DNA from: Pempheris klunzingeri
Taxonomy: Eukaryota > Chordata > Actinopteri > Acropomatiformes > Pempheridae
DNA: 64,000 bases
Reading direction: 5' to 3'
Assembly: GCF_042242105.1 (NCBI RefSeq)
Contig: NC_092013.1
Span: forward strand, 16,802,618 to 16,866,617
The notes below the pieces were generated by a model. The model saw nothing but the letters and a program-made list of their open reading frames with translations. It did not search any database and was not told the origin of the DNA. Within the stretch, counting starts at the first letter, position 1, and every line of letters starts with the position of its first letter. This document shows, piece after piece, positions 1-15,942 of this stretch. The translations under genes were made by a program, and so were the position numbers.

Positions 1-2984
1 ACCTGGACGTTAGGACACTAATGTGCAGACCCTCTATGGTCCTGAAGATTTTGCTGAATCCAGCTTTCAACACTCTCATGATGATTAAATCAGACCCTGT
101 TTCTACCAGTAGCACATTCAAGGGGAAATGTGGGCGCGTGCAGCCTTGTGGTCAGACAGCAGGGAGGCTGCTGACAAGACCTGATTTGTGTTTCTGTCAA
201 AACCCAAAGATAGAGGGGGTGAAGAGAAATGATCGGGGAAATGGAGACGTCCTGCTTTGCATATCACAGGTTGCAGCTATTTTGAGCCCATGATTCAAAC
301 AATCACAGACAGCAGCATCTTTATCTACATATCGAACATATCCCCACGGTCATTTCACTGTTAGTTTCAGCTGGAAGCAGCTACTAGTACGACATGTTTG
401 CAACCAAAGGTAAATATATTAGGTAAATATTCAGTGATTATGATACAAATAATTCCAAATTATTGCTGAAGTTTAACATCTAAGCTCAAATATGTGTGAC
501 TCCACCAGATCTACATGCAAAAACACAAAACAATTAGAAACACTTGACCTTTAAAGGGCTCTTCTGAGATTTAGAAAATCCTTGAATATGTGTGTGTTTC
601 CTGTCTGGCCAGCTCGCCCTCTGCAGCCGTGCATGTGTTCCTCTGTGTTGTGCTTAAACAGTACAAGGAGGAGATCAGAAAGCAATCACTGCTGAATTGT
701 AGACACACAGGGAGAGAGCCTGAGGGCCGGCGTTGAGAGGGGTGAGAGAAGTTGAGTATATTGACAGGTTTGTATGAGATGTGTTACTGCAGTCGCCCTC
801 GGGGACGCAGCTCACTATAGCACCACTCAGGCAGAAAACAACAGGCTAGATTAGCCTCTAGTGTGTCCATGAATGTGGACGAGAGATGTGTTTGGGAGAA
901 ACAGAAACAAGTGTATTACTATGTTCTGTTATCTTAAAGGCCCTGAAACCTGTTTTCTCAGTTTGTTACTAGTTTAATGGAAACTTACATGAGCACACTA
1001 TTTGTACTAAAGTTTTAACGTTATTGATATTTTTTGTATATTGTATGTGACAAACCTTTTTATTTCTTTTTTTCTGTCATGATTTAGCAACGTTTAAATC
1101 AGACTGATGGTTGGTTGTTTGGTTGCTGTCCCTGACATGTGATCAAACCACGCCAGTGCAGCCTTGATCAAATGGTTTTACCACAATTATATTATTTTCA
1201 CTTGCTTGTTGGTTATTTAGCCGTGAATATGTTAATATTTTGGTCATGTTTTTGAGCAATACTTGAGATTTGAGGCCAACTCTACAAGTGATTTTTAAAA
1301 ATTGTGCAATAGAATTGGAAGTTTGGTTCGATTGAGAGTTTTCTTTTTTTAAATTTTTTTCCAAAAATGGCTGGAGGGGGTGTATAATCAATGAGTTTTT
1401 CTCTCTTATATCGTGTATTTCCTGATCTACATTTGGTGCATTTGTTGGCATTTAAAGCACCAGGAAGTGTTTTTAATCGTTTTTGGACAACGATAGAGGA
1501 CTGACCACTGACATCAGAATATATCATATTTCATCATATTTTGTCATATCTGGCTCCTACATCTATCTTCAGAACCATTTAAGGGAGTGGGCTCTATACA
1601 CGAAGTCTTGCAAGCAGAATTGGTTCAGATTAAACTGAAGATTGGAGCGATGCAGCGTTTCTGTCTGTTCCAGGGCTGTATTGACCTGCTGTCTAAATAT
1701 AGAGGCAGTCATTGGCCTGGTGTTGCAGAACGATTATAGCTCTTGAAAGACAAAAACACCTTTTGTAGCCAGGCTTCTGTATTTGTGCAACGTCTCGCAC
1801 ATCAGCCCAGAAATCAATAGTAACATCCACTCTCCTGATGTGTGGTGTGAATTTTTGTGTGCTCCTGAGCGTGTGTGTATATGTGAGTCCTGTGGCTGAG
1901 CTCATGATAAGTGCTGGTGTATTTTTTTTTTTCTCCTGCTCTTGATTGTGCGCCTGACAATAGCAGTTAATGACAGCCCAGAGTGGCTGCACGGTTTGAC
2001 TGTGGGGGATGGGAGGACACGTAGGGAAAAACCCATTTTCAAAAGCGTACATGGTTTTTATTCATAAACCTGTATGCAACATGGCCAGCGGTTGCCTTTA
2101 TTAAGCTGCAAGCACTCTCCATGAGCGCTGTGAGTTTCAATTAAATCAAAGCTGTTTGAAGGCCTGCCGACATCACAGGGACAGAACAAAAAGCTTTCAG
2201 CAGGTTGTGAATGTAGTCAATTGTAAACAAGATGTGCATTTCAATGAATCATTCAGACTGGATGGAGAGAGGAAATGGATGGGTTATACTAATAAAAACA
2301 CAGGGATGCGTTAGAATAAACAGAGCGTCAATGCTAATTTGAAAAAGGGATTCCCTGTATTGCCAGACTGCAGTTGTTTCATCTCAGCTTTTGATCCAGC
2401 GCCTAGTTAAAAGACATAACTTATGCTCCTGTAAAAAACGCTTGTTATGTAAATGAAATGTATTTTTTAGAAAGATGAAGGCGACTCAAGGAGATCACAT
2501 GTACATACAGGCTTTTTAAAGATATGAAAAGATATAGTGCTGCAATCAATGCACTGTTTTTTTCTTTTAACTGATTTTGAGACCTTTTGTGATAATGAAC
2601 TGAACACAATAGTAATTAAAAGCACTATTTGTGAAACCTGATTAAAAAAAAGTGGAGAAACTTTGACAGCTGACATGAACTCATTTCACTCTGTTTATGC
2701 TGTGAGGTTCACACATTAGTGGCCATTTAAAAATGTGTCCATAAACACTTTAAAAAAGATATAAAAGTTAGTAGCAGTGTGAGTTGACAGTGGAAGGTCA
2801 GTGACAGTTCATATAAGGTGTCACTTACTCTCCATTTTAAAATGAACTTTTCCGGTCTGCACAACACCGCAGTCTGTTTGACATGACTTCAGTAGCAACA
2901 TGGGGTTTGACCTCGCTGTCCCCTTTGAATGGCTTAAACAGAGAGGTAGAAGATGTTGCTACGCTTCGGCAGAACCAGGCCTGC

Positions 2985-3115
2985 TGTTTCCTGCCTTTAT
3001 GCTAGGCTAAGCTAACTAGCAACTAGCTGCTGGCTGTAGCTTTGTATTTACTGTGCAAACATGACAGTGGCATCAATGTCCTCATACAACCCCAGCAATG
3101 TGGCAAATATCCCTT
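2985..3115 (+). repeat. dispersed teleost-type repeat, copy 1 (unclassified)
   Basis: Contains GCTAGGCTAAGCTAACTAGC, then a CTGTAGCTTTGTATTTAC motif and ACATGACAGTGGCATCAAT. The same order of motifs recurs at about 62025-62185 in the same orientation. I recognise this as a common interspersed sequence of percomorph genomes but cannot assign a class. Confidence 0.55.
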
Positions 3116-3587
3116 TAATCAATGAATGAGAGTTTGGGATGTTTAGTTGGTTACTTTTTTGATGCATAACAATAAGGTTGTGATTAATTGAGATTTAAAG
3201 GTGCTTTTTGAGCTTGAAACAAAGATTACCAAAATCTGAGACTGTTTTCATGAGACAACTCATTAATTCATTGATGTGAAGGCAAATCTACAGAGAAAAA
3301 GATATGGATGGAAAACACGGTAGGCTCCTACAGACTAGCTTATGAGGCGAACTCCCAGTCAGCATGTGTGCTGTGACTGTGTTTAGTGCTGCAGGAGGAA
3401 ACACTGTGAACCTTTCTGCTCCCTCAGTCAAAGTGTCAAAGCGATTCAGACGTGGGGAATCCCTGTGAGAGCTGACAAGATGTCACCGCTCTCATGACAT
3501 AAAACTTTAATGAGAACAAAACTATTACACATCAGTTAACCAGCCACTGAGGTCTGCTCCTTTATTGACTTAGCTCTGGGTGACAAG

Positions 3588-3760
3588 ACCACACACACAC
3601 ACTTACAACATAGTCACACTTCACAGTTACACATTCGCAAATATGCAGACACACACACACACACAAGCACACACTGTTGTGCATGCTTGGGGGAGAGAAA
3701 CACACACATACACTCTATTAAACATGCATTTGTACTTATTCTCACACACAAATGCATCAA
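3588..3760 (+). repeat. CA-rich microsatellite cluster
   Basis: Several (CA)n blocks separated by short unique sequence; the reading frames through it are low-complexity Thr/His and not genes. Confidence 0.85.
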
Positions 3761-4395
3761 CACTACCAATAGGAGTTCTTACTGTAATAGTAGATTAGAT
3801 GTGATAGATTTTCCATCACTTTAAATCCTGATCAATACAGGAGACATGTTTTAATGCTTTACTAATCACTTTCACTTACAAATGATGTCTGGTGAAATAC
3901 TAAGGACTGCGAATAAGGGCGTTTTAAGTCGTTAAAAGAACATTTAAAACAATAATTAGCCCTGTAATTTCATGATTTAATTCATTCGCCCTGAGGCAGG
4001 TGTCAGGTCAGATACACTGCATCATCTGCAGAAAATGCAGGAAAAATACAAAGGGGGAAAAAATGTCCAGGTCTGTGTTTGTTGATGGTTGGCATTTCTT
4101 TTTAAATTTATTTATTGTACCGGCAGTGTGTGAAAAATCGATGGCATAGCTCTGTGCCAGCCCCGGGCTGTGCAGGTCCCCGCGGACTGGCTCAGTTTAT
4201 TGTGCTCAAAAAAAAGGCAATTACAATGTTAATGTGTCGCAGCAGGAGAGGGAAGCAGGACGTCAAAGGTTGATGGAGAGAGCGGAGTCACTGTGGGTTA
4301 ACAGCCAAACGGCGTCTGGGGAGCGTTTTATATCAAACACGGAATAAACTCACCTACAGTTTAGACACTTTAGGTATAAAAGTGGCCCACTCAGT

Positions 4396-4515
<120 letters not shown>

Positions 4516-6146
4516 CTCTCATGCTATTTGTCACTGTTGTTCTCAGACAGGCGCCATCATGCAGGACTAATACAAACCCCTCTCCCAGGAAGTCTCCCGG
4601 GAGCCCATAATAAGCCATTAAACAGGCGCATTAGGAGTAATGAAAAGGCTCTTAGTGGTTTCACCACTGCGGGCCACCTGGATTTTCCTCTCTGTGTGGA
4701 AGTGGGCGGCGGCTGTCACTGCCTGGTGGCTGCAGCTCCGCAGTGAGGGGAGACAAATATGATGATGTTTGCTGTATAACATGAAGTGTTTTCAGCTCCA
4801 CTCTGAGCCGGATAATAACAGTCTGGGCTTAACGGGTGTTCATGCAACTTTTACATGCATGTCATGAAGTAAGTGCCTAATTTGGTGTAAACAAATTCAC
4901 ATTGGATATGAGTGGGTGGAAATGGATGTTACAGTGAAAGTGAAAAGCTTCGTCATATACAGCTAAGAGGTTCACTGTGGAAACCACCCATGTGGGCTAT
5001 CACATTAGTTAATGGTTGGTGTTTTAGTGTCTGATGCTGTCGTCTTGTGTGTCTTATCTCTCTTGCACATGAGATCCTGATCTTAGTGAACCTACCTGAT
5101 TAAAAAGGGTTATCTTGTGTGCATATTCTCATGTAAGATTTGTTCCTGCAGGCAAACCAAACAGGGGTTCATCGGTATTTTCTAGGATGTTGCTGCTCAG
5201 TTTTAATAGCTGTGATTTGATGAACATTGGAGAAATGAACAGAAGTGATAGCCACAAACCTCTGAGCTACAGGCAGTAAATGATGAAACATCCAAGAGGC
5301 CACAATGTCTATGTCCACTAATTAAAATGAATTCAACTAAAGTCTAAACCCAAACGTGTAATCTAATGACATTACCAATTCAAGTCTTGCTTCTCTGACT
5401 TCCTGCTTACTAGTCTGTTTTTTTTTTTTTGTACATATTGATTTTACAGGCCCAAATCACTGTAATAACACAGACAACAAATTATCCAGGACAACCGAGC
5501 AACACCAAATAAGTGGATGATTTTTTTTTTTTTTTTTTGCAAAACTGCTGTTTCAATGGTCAATAATGAACCTCCTTTATCCTGTAGATCCTCCAATATA
5601 AATATATTTTTCTGGTGGAGTTTCCCTTTAAAAGCGCCGAACAGAAACAAGCTCTGTCCGTGGTGCTGAAATCTGGACCACATCACCGACAGGCTGTGAG
5701 ATGTTTTTCTCTCCCTCTGCTTTCAAACCGCTTTGCACAAAACTGCTCGGCGCAGACTAAATCCAGTCGATAACACAGACAGCGGGCTACCTGTGATTGT
5801 GATGCAAATGTTAATGGACTCTGAGGTCCTCTGATTAGCCTGATGTGGGCTAATTTCCCTCCTCTACGGTCCCCAGAGAGGCCAGAGCGCCTTTTCACTG
5901 TCCCTTATTAATGGGGGAGTGTTGGGTGGTATTTATCTGCCTCGCTGGCCCTGGCGGATCATCACGCAGCAGCCACGCAGTCATGGGTTAAATGACAGGT
6001 AAGGCTGCTTCGGTTTCCAGAGATCTTCATCTATTCTCAATCAAAGAAGCATCTCTGCCCTCCTCGGTTTATTTTGCACCTTTAAAAATAATCTCAGACA
6101 CTCTTCTTATCTGGGCCGCGCGTCAGACGGTTCAGGTAACATCTCA

Positions 6147-6208
6147 CCCCCCCTCCCTCTCTCCCTCCCTCTCTCTCTCTCTCCCTCTCTTACACACACA
6201 CACACACT
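6147..6208 (+). repeat. (TC)n/(CA)n compound microsatellite
   Basis: A C-rich start, CTCTCT block and ACACAC block in succession. Confidence 0.85.
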
Positions 6209-7163
6209 TCACCAGTAACTCAGGTAATGATAGCCTACAATGACAGCCACTGTAGGCCTACATCATTTCAGTCAAGGACGCCGTGGAAACATAAAACCCA
6301 GTTCATTCTGCTTTGTATGGTGTACTATGAATAGAATTTTAAATAAGGTGTGGATCAGGTCTTTTCTGAAATATCTTAGGTCGTGCTTTACCTTATGATA
6401 ATCACAAAAAGCACGTGGTAGTCCCGGTTTGTCTCTGCAGGCTTTGTTATCAGCTGCTGCTCTTTCCAGGAGGATTTTCCACCGTAATCACGAAAATTGG
6501 GCTTTTATTTTTGTGATTCGAGGAAAAGATTGGGGGGGGGGGAGTGGGTCGGCGCGGGGGGGCGGTGGATGGGTGGGTGTTGGCGTTGGTGTGTGTGTGC
6601 GCGTGGGGGGGTTATATGAAGGCGGAGAACCTTGTGCCAGCTCACCCATGTGTGTAATGTGAAAAAGGAGAGCCGGGGGTGAAATACTGAGAGAGGGGGG
6701 GGGGGACGAGGACGAGGAAGAGGGAAAATGTGCGTGGGGGTGGGTACACTGGAGGAGATGCATCAGAGGACACAGTGAGACCACAATGCCATTTTGGATT
6801 TGACTTTGGATCGCCGAGAGGAAAAAAACAAATAAAACAAAAACAAAGAAGGAGAAGAAGAAGAAAGCCTCTTCGGTGGAAATCGAACATGCGGGTCAAA
6901 CACAAAGGCAGCTCAAACTCGGACGGCACAGATAAAGAGCTCTGATTGGTCATATCTGTGTCGGCGGAGATGAAGATCCTCCTGGGACGTGGCACCCTGA
7001 CCCTCTGATGACTCTCGGGATGGGTGATAAACTGAGAAAATCCCTTTGGATGGATAACCACACAGACCCGTGCATGCAGAGTATCATGATGCAGTAAAGG
7101 CCTATCTGTGATCGAGTTACTTGCATCAGGGCCTGGTCTGATTTTTAAAAGCGTATTGTCACC

Positions 7164-7165
<2 letters not shown>

Positions 7166-7197
<32 letters not shown>
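7166..7197 (+). repeat. (TG)16 microsatellite
   Basis: Uninterrupted TG dinucleotide run. Confidence 0.95.
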
Positions 7198-7198
<1 letters not shown>

Positions 7199-7592
7199 AA
7201 ACCTGTCAGTTCCACCAGTAAGAGACATTTTCCCACAATAACACCTGCATTTTACACGGTGCGACTGAGGCCTCGAACCAGGACTCTAAAGGATACGCTG
7301 TACGTGTGGGACTCATCACATGATCATAATGCGCCCAAATCTTATTGTAAACTCGCTCTAAATACCTCCACATTCAGGACAAACATATTATTTTCTGTGA
7401 TTATTGTTCTTATTATCTGTACAGCAGGTCGTGTGAAGGTCTGCAGCCGCTGTAACCTGCTGGCTGCTGGTGTCACGGCTGCTCTTTTCATCCTGCAGCG
7501 CACTCCATCAGACAGGCAGAGCGCAGATCAGAGGAGGGCTGCAGCCCGCTGATAACAGCCTCTGTCATTAACTCTTTCATTCAGGGGCTGGA

Positions 7593-7613
7593 GGGGGGGG
7601 GGGGGGGGGGGGG
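7593..7613 (+). repeat. poly(G) tract, 21 bp
   Basis: Uninterrupted G run beginning inside GGAG; likely length-variable and difficult to assemble. Confidence 0.9.
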
Positions 7614-9539
7614 CACCCTATTCTCCCACAATAGAATAGGGAGAGAAAAAAAAAAAAAACAGACACACACGAAACAGCAGATCGCGTCAGAATGAGCGAT
7701 TTATTTGTCTCGTATTTTAGGATTCAAACCCTGTTTGTTTAGGTGTGAGGTTTAACACTGGCCTGGCACGGCTCGGCCTGGCACTGCCTGTCAGCGAAAT
7801 CACCGCATCGTGATGCAACTTCCATCCTGAAAGCATCTTAAGATGATTCAATTCTGTGCGAAAAAAAAAAGTAAAACTATAATTTATTTTATCGCAGTTG
7901 TTTCTGGCTGCTCCGAAGGGGTCACATTTTCTACTTAGGAGGATTTTTTAAAGCAAACAAACTGTTACATTAACAGTGCAAACTAGACTTAGACTTACTG
8001 TATTATAGCTTCTTAAAATCACAAATCAAATGCAGATTAGGCCTCTCGGTTTAAGTGACAGCCTGATAGCAGACTTTTGTTCCTGGTTGTTGTTGTGATG
8101 ATCACCAGCTGCCACTTTACTCTTCTGCGTGCTCTTATCAGGCCACGAGCCTATTGTGTAATAAACATGTAATAGACCATGTTCTAGCTTTTTTCTGTTG
8201 CTGGATCAGCACCAGACCGTGTTACAGTAGCCTGCACTGTATGCTGGTTGAGGCTATTTCAGTGGGCCGAGTGAGGCCGCGGCTTTGTATCATGGCCATG
8301 AACTCTGATACTGCAGCCTGAGGAAACACTGAACATGGAGGACACAAAGTACTAGTGACAAGCCAATGTCAACAAACTGTTTACAGCACTTTGGGCCTCG
8401 GTTACTACATCACTAAAGCTTCAGTAGTGGAAACAAAACCACAACAATTAAAACTATTTGGGACTTTTTTTTTTTTAAAGAGAGTGATAAACAAGACAAA
8501 CTCAACGTGGCGGTGAAATTAGAAAAAGCAGGTTTAAAAAAAAAAAAAAAAAGTCGTTTATTTTTGCATGAAGCAGGACCGTCTGCTGTCTGTATATTTA
8601 GGGTATGATTTCGTTTGCTTGTGAAAAAGCGGAAGTACTCTCGACTTCCAAAGAATAAAAATAAAAGCATGTAATTTAAACACCTTCTCTGACAAAGTTT
8701 TCTTCCCCACAAAACTGTCTCGTCTATATTTTCAATAAACAAATCCCGAAACACGTTCATTTTTCTCAGAGGAAACACCATCATGGCTCACACCATCTTC
8801 AGACACGGTCACAATCACTGAGTGAGTGAGTGAATGAATGCATGAATGGATGAATGAACTGAATGAAGACTTTGCTGAAGATTAAAAAAAAAAAAGTAGA
8901 TCAAACTTTTACGCTTCAATTTAAGGAAAAAATATATTTGCTACAACTTTCTAAAGCTATATTAGAATATGTGCGATCTCAGGTTCTATCTTACCATCGT
9001 TTAGCAAAGACAAAATGCAGGAACATTTTTTTTTTTTCCTCATCAACAAACGCAACACGTTTCTTAAACCCGATCCTTGTAATCCCGGAAACAACTTGGG
9101 TTACTATTTTGATGCTCCGCGTCCTCTTGTCGTTAAAAAGAAACGTGATTTCTTTTTCTTTTTTAAAGAAAAAAATTCCTACTTTTGTAGGCTATGTTAT
9201 ATAATCTGGTCCAAAGAGTTTGGGTTTTCGTCAAATTCCAGCCTCCTTTTATACGCGTAAAGTTATGCAAGATTTGAGGCCCCCGGAATGTCATTGGATG
9301 TTAGGATGAGGTATTATAGATTATGGGTTGGGGAAGGGTTGGTGGGGGTACTACAAGCACCTCCCCTAGAAATGCAGCAAATCTCTCCCGTTTTCTCCTG
9401 GTGGGGCACTGGGAGGGCTGGAGACGTGCTTTGCATTGGCAGGCTGATGAGGACACGTGTCTCCTCCCTGCCTCCCCCCCGGGCTCCACGGTACCGCATT
9501 GGCATCAGTAAAGGCACCTGAAACCCCGACGACCAACTC

Positions 9540-9974
9540 CTGGAAACGCTGCCTGCCACCTTATAACCCGAAAGAAAACGATATTACAGGCCCTAGAGGA
9601 ACCTGTGGCGCGCCTTGTTTCGTGCGTAAAGCTTTTGCGCACACCGCCAAACTGCCTCAGAGACAGAATAGGTGCGCTACTCGTCGAGCATCAGAGCGCA
9701 GTGCCAAGATGCAGAAACGGAGCGGCGACGTCTGAAGGTGACATGAACCTGGGGATAATCGAGAGCAGCAGGCGTACACTGAACAAGAAGTGGAGATAGC
9801 AACTGAAACCCGTCGGTGTCTTGAAACAAAACTTGCGCTTCTCCTCGTAGCTTTATCTGATGCAGAGAATCAAGAGCTGCCATCCAAAGTAGCCTCGTTT
9901 TTTTTTTGACCGACTGGGGGAGGAAAAACACTAATTAAGCTGCAGACAGTTGAGATTCAGGAGAGGAGCGAAAA
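9540..9974 (+). promoter_or_regulatory. slc32a1: slc32a1 proximal promoter / 5' UTR region
   Basis: This stretch directly precedes the slc32a1 start codon and is richer in CpG than the DNA further left. It contains a TAAT-core homeodomain-type site (CTAATTAAG near 9930). No clear TATA box at a convincing distance was seen, so the transcription start is not fixed. The 5' UTR role is inferred from position only. Confidence 0.45.
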
Positions 9975-12749
<2,775 letters not shown>

Positions 12750-14185
12750 AGGCGCGTGCCAGTGCTGGAGCTAGATGTTAACTGCAAACCCCTCGTTTAG
12801 TGAAAAGATAAAAACACACGATTTCCCGGCAAGTGCAGCCCCTCTGCTTAATTCATGCGTAAAAAGCGCGCGCGGAACACACGCGGACATTTTCGCACTC
12901 ATAAAGTCTTGCATCAATTCAGAAAAAAACGCGCGCATAAACACACGGACACACACACACACACACACTCGGAGAAACAGAGCCGGTGGCAGTGAGGGAA
13001 TCCAACGCATCAACAGCACACTATATGGACAATACATGTTGTATAAATATGCGAACAAACGTACATATACATATTTCCAGTGGAGTGAACGTTTACAATA
13101 TTGACCTTAAACAAAATTGCAAAAAGGGCAGTTTGTCTTTTCGTCGCTCTTGTGGTGCTTCCCCACAGGAGACTTCACTTCATGTAACGCTCGAGTTTGT
13201 GATGGACGGATATTCGACAGCATAATGTGATTTAATGGTGATTAAGTTTATCTAAAAGAGTAACATAAAAAAAAGAAAAATTTAAGAGATGCCACTTTCT
13301 TCTGTAGGTAATTTGCAATATGATTCTGGGCAGTGAATGCGGTGTTAAATCGAGGGGGGGGAAACACAAATAACACAAAGGCAATAACCAGCAGTAGAAA
13401 CACACGAATGCATATAGAAATATGTTAAAGAATAGCGAAGTTTCGTTAGAAATGAGGAAATTGGACCTTCCCCGGGCAGTGTAAAATACTGGAAATGCAA
13501 ATTATCAAAGTACACAGCAGCTATACAAACTATGCATTGAATGTATGATATTTCAGACACACAAGACAAAAAAAAAAAAAACGAAACTGGGAAGTGGAAA
13601 TAACAAATCCTGCAAATTTCAATTCTTCGGCGTTAAAGTGTTAATGCTTTGATATTTGTTTTCCAATATTTGAAATTTATTTTACTGAGTCTTTAAATCG
13701 GCAATAAATAAATAAATTCACCTGACCTGGTAAGACGTCCGAGCCCCACGTCCTGACCCAAATATCAGCTGGATGGGGACCCCTAAATTAGTTTCCTGCA
13801 CACTCAATTTACCATAATCATTACATTGGAAAATACGTGGAAATCAATTAGAAAGACTCCCGCCTCGAAAATTCGGTGTCTGAAAAAAAAAGAGATCATT
13901 ATTAAAGAGGAAAATGTGCATACAGACATTTTTCATTCTGTGCAATCCAATGGGTCCTGTGGAAATGTTATAAAACCGTATGTGTAGTGTGTTATTGTGG
14001 TTTCAAAAAGATGGAATGTATATCTCAAAGTCGTTATCATATATCGTGAAATTAATATTAAAGAATAAAGAAATAAGTGAAATTATATTGTAAAAATGTG
14101 TGTGGTTTTATGTACAACGAAAAACGGTCAGAACATGTATTTTTTTTTCTCTCTATAATAAAAGACAGAAAATGGTGGAGAAAAA
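12750..14185 (+). other. slc32a1: slc32a1 3' UTR (inferred)
   Basis: AT-rich DNA follows the slc32a1 stop, after a short CpG-rich, CA-repeat stretch (12855-12970). Candidate polyadenylation signals AATAAA occur at 13703-13708 (tandem AATAAATAAATAAA), 14064-14069 and 14157-14162. Which is used cannot be told from sequence. No other coding potential is seen. Confidence 0.5.
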
Positions 14186-15300
14186 TAGTCGCGTTCAGAT
14201 TTTTTTAAATCGAAATTGAGCAGCAGAGGCCTTGTAGCGTAGAAAGAAACAACTAAAAATGTGTGGATAAGAGAGGAGAGGGGCGATCAGGCCTATTCTG
14301 TCTACTCAAAAATCATGTTGTCCGACCATATGTTATCTAGAGCTCCATTTATATTCTCCAGTTTTGTCTGTGGAGAAACTCAGAGCGTGCTCTGATGGAA
14401 AACATTTCGACAGGTTTTCTGCTGCAGGCACGCATGCATCAAACGACCTGTTCATCCACTGTGGTGAATTCCTGCGCAGACAACATCTGGACAAAGCGTT
14501 TTATTCTCTGAGTGCGCTAATCTGCAGCTGTTGGGACGATCCAGCTACTTGGTGCACACGGATTTACCACCTCAAAACTACAAGCAGCTCAAAGCGACAC
14601 TCGACGTGCACAGAGATGGGAAATATTTCTAATGTGACCACAGCCTGGAAGCACAAGCAGATGTTAATCAGGTAGAGAGGCTACAGGCGCCCGAGCCACT
14701 GCGTAGAGATCACTAACATCTTTGCTTTAGACATCAGCCCACTATGCAGCATAACCTGTAAGAAATAATGCTGCTATTCTCCTGAGAGGATGCAGCACCC
14801 GTCAGTATTTAATAACTTAGGAGAAGAGCCAAGTATTTAGACACAGACTGTAGAGCAAAAGGAAAATGGCTCGACTCGCAGGTAAAATCATGAGCTAAAT
14901 GAAGGAATTTTAATATTACAAAACAAGCAATGAGACGAATTTCCTCCCAGTATCATCTCCCAGACAGCCTTACAGCAGATAACAATGTCTGGGGAGTCAC
15001 CTAGCGGACAGAACAGTAACTTCTGTAAGACAAAAGCATTGGAGGAGTGGGCCCAGCAGCACTAGATTACCATGGCGGGGATGATAATGTGGTCGTGTTA
15101 ACATTTTCATTCACCTTTAACCATGGGAATTAAATGGCACCGGTCACAATAACGCTGGCTTTAATTTATACATAATTTAAACTTGTTTGTGAGGCATCCT
15201 TCTGATAAGAGTCCCTTTTGTGTGTGTGTTTTTTTTTTTTTAAATTGCCAAAATATGTTAAGAGCATTTTAGCCACAACAAAACACTAAGAAACACCTAC
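14186..15300. other. convergent spacer between slc32a1 and aurka
   Basis: The two genes point at each other here. No recognisable exon, tRNA or repeat was seen; the ORF at 14364-14675 resembles nothing I know. Confidence 0.5.
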
Positions 15301-15317
15301 ATCTACACATTTCAACG

Positions 15318-15942
15318 TTTTATTGCAACCGAATTAACTTTCACAATCACTGTGCTGAACAGCTTTATATACACCGACAGTGGGGTTAACACTAAAATCT
15401 GTAACATGTTCCCATTTCGGCTCTAGTGGCGGGCTGGCGCCCCCTGCTGGCCGTGTGCCCCTGGAGCGGCTTGTTAAAACGGTATTAGTTGGGTTGATGG
15501 AAGCATCTTTCTCTCTGGACATTAGTGCAAAGTCTCATCTTCCATGTGCCACGACAATCAAACGGAGTGCTTGAAATGCACAGAAGACAAATATAAAAAC
15601 ACTTTTCACTGACAGGCATACTGCTTAAATCCAAAGCACATGAAAGATAATTTACTTTATTTCAAGTAATGGCATTTTAGAAAAGCTCAATAAAATTTTC
15701 ATAATTACACAAAGACAGTGAAATATTTACAGGCAATAGAATGCCATTGGTAAGTTGAGGAAAACCAAAGAGTAAGAAGATAAAAGACAACCAAGTGGCT
15801 CAAGATGTCAGCAGACAAAAACATCCCTATGAAGTGAGTTTGTATTCAGTGTAGTAGTACAAGAAGGTTCTGATGTTCATGTTTCACACCTTTGTACAGA
15901 CGGTGTCCTGCACTACTCCACCCTAGAGAGGAACAAAAAGGC
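15318..15942 (-). other. aurka: aurka 3' UTR (inferred) with polyadenylation signals
   Basis: Downstream of the aurka stop on the - strand. AATAAA signals are at 15661-15656 and 15323-15318; the distal one would end the transcript near 15300. The CTCF-like site at 15435-15452 falls inside this UTR. Confidence 0.55.
15435..15452 (-). promoter_or_regulatory. strong CTCF-like binding site
   Basis: The - strand reads GGCCAGCAGGGGGCGCCA, agreeing with every position of the core consensus CCASYAGRKGGCRS as I know it. It lies between the convergent genes slc32a1 and aurka, inside the presumed aurka 3' UTR. Binding is inferred. Confidence 0.65.

Larger units (their letters stand above)
1..4395. other. 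gene-free upstream DNA, left end
   Basis: No exon with recognisable protein similarity was seen on either strand. The stretch is mostly AT-rich with short mononucleotide runs. It includes a dispersed repeat copy (about 2985-3115) and a CA-rich cluster (about 3588-3760), given separately. Confidence 0.6.
4516..9539. other. gene-free upstream DNA between the GATA tract and slc32a1
   Basis: No recognisable exon on either strand. Contents are simple sequence: a pyrimidine/CA tract at 6147-6208, G-rich stretches at 6530-6620 and 6690-6745, (GT)n at 7166-7197 and poly(G) at 7593-7613. Parts may be distant slc32a1 regulatory DNA, but nothing here proves that. Confidence 0.55.

Noticed and set aside
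7169-7552. 127-aa ORF starting in a Cys-Val repeat
   Set aside because: It begins in the TG microsatellite and shows no recognised domain.
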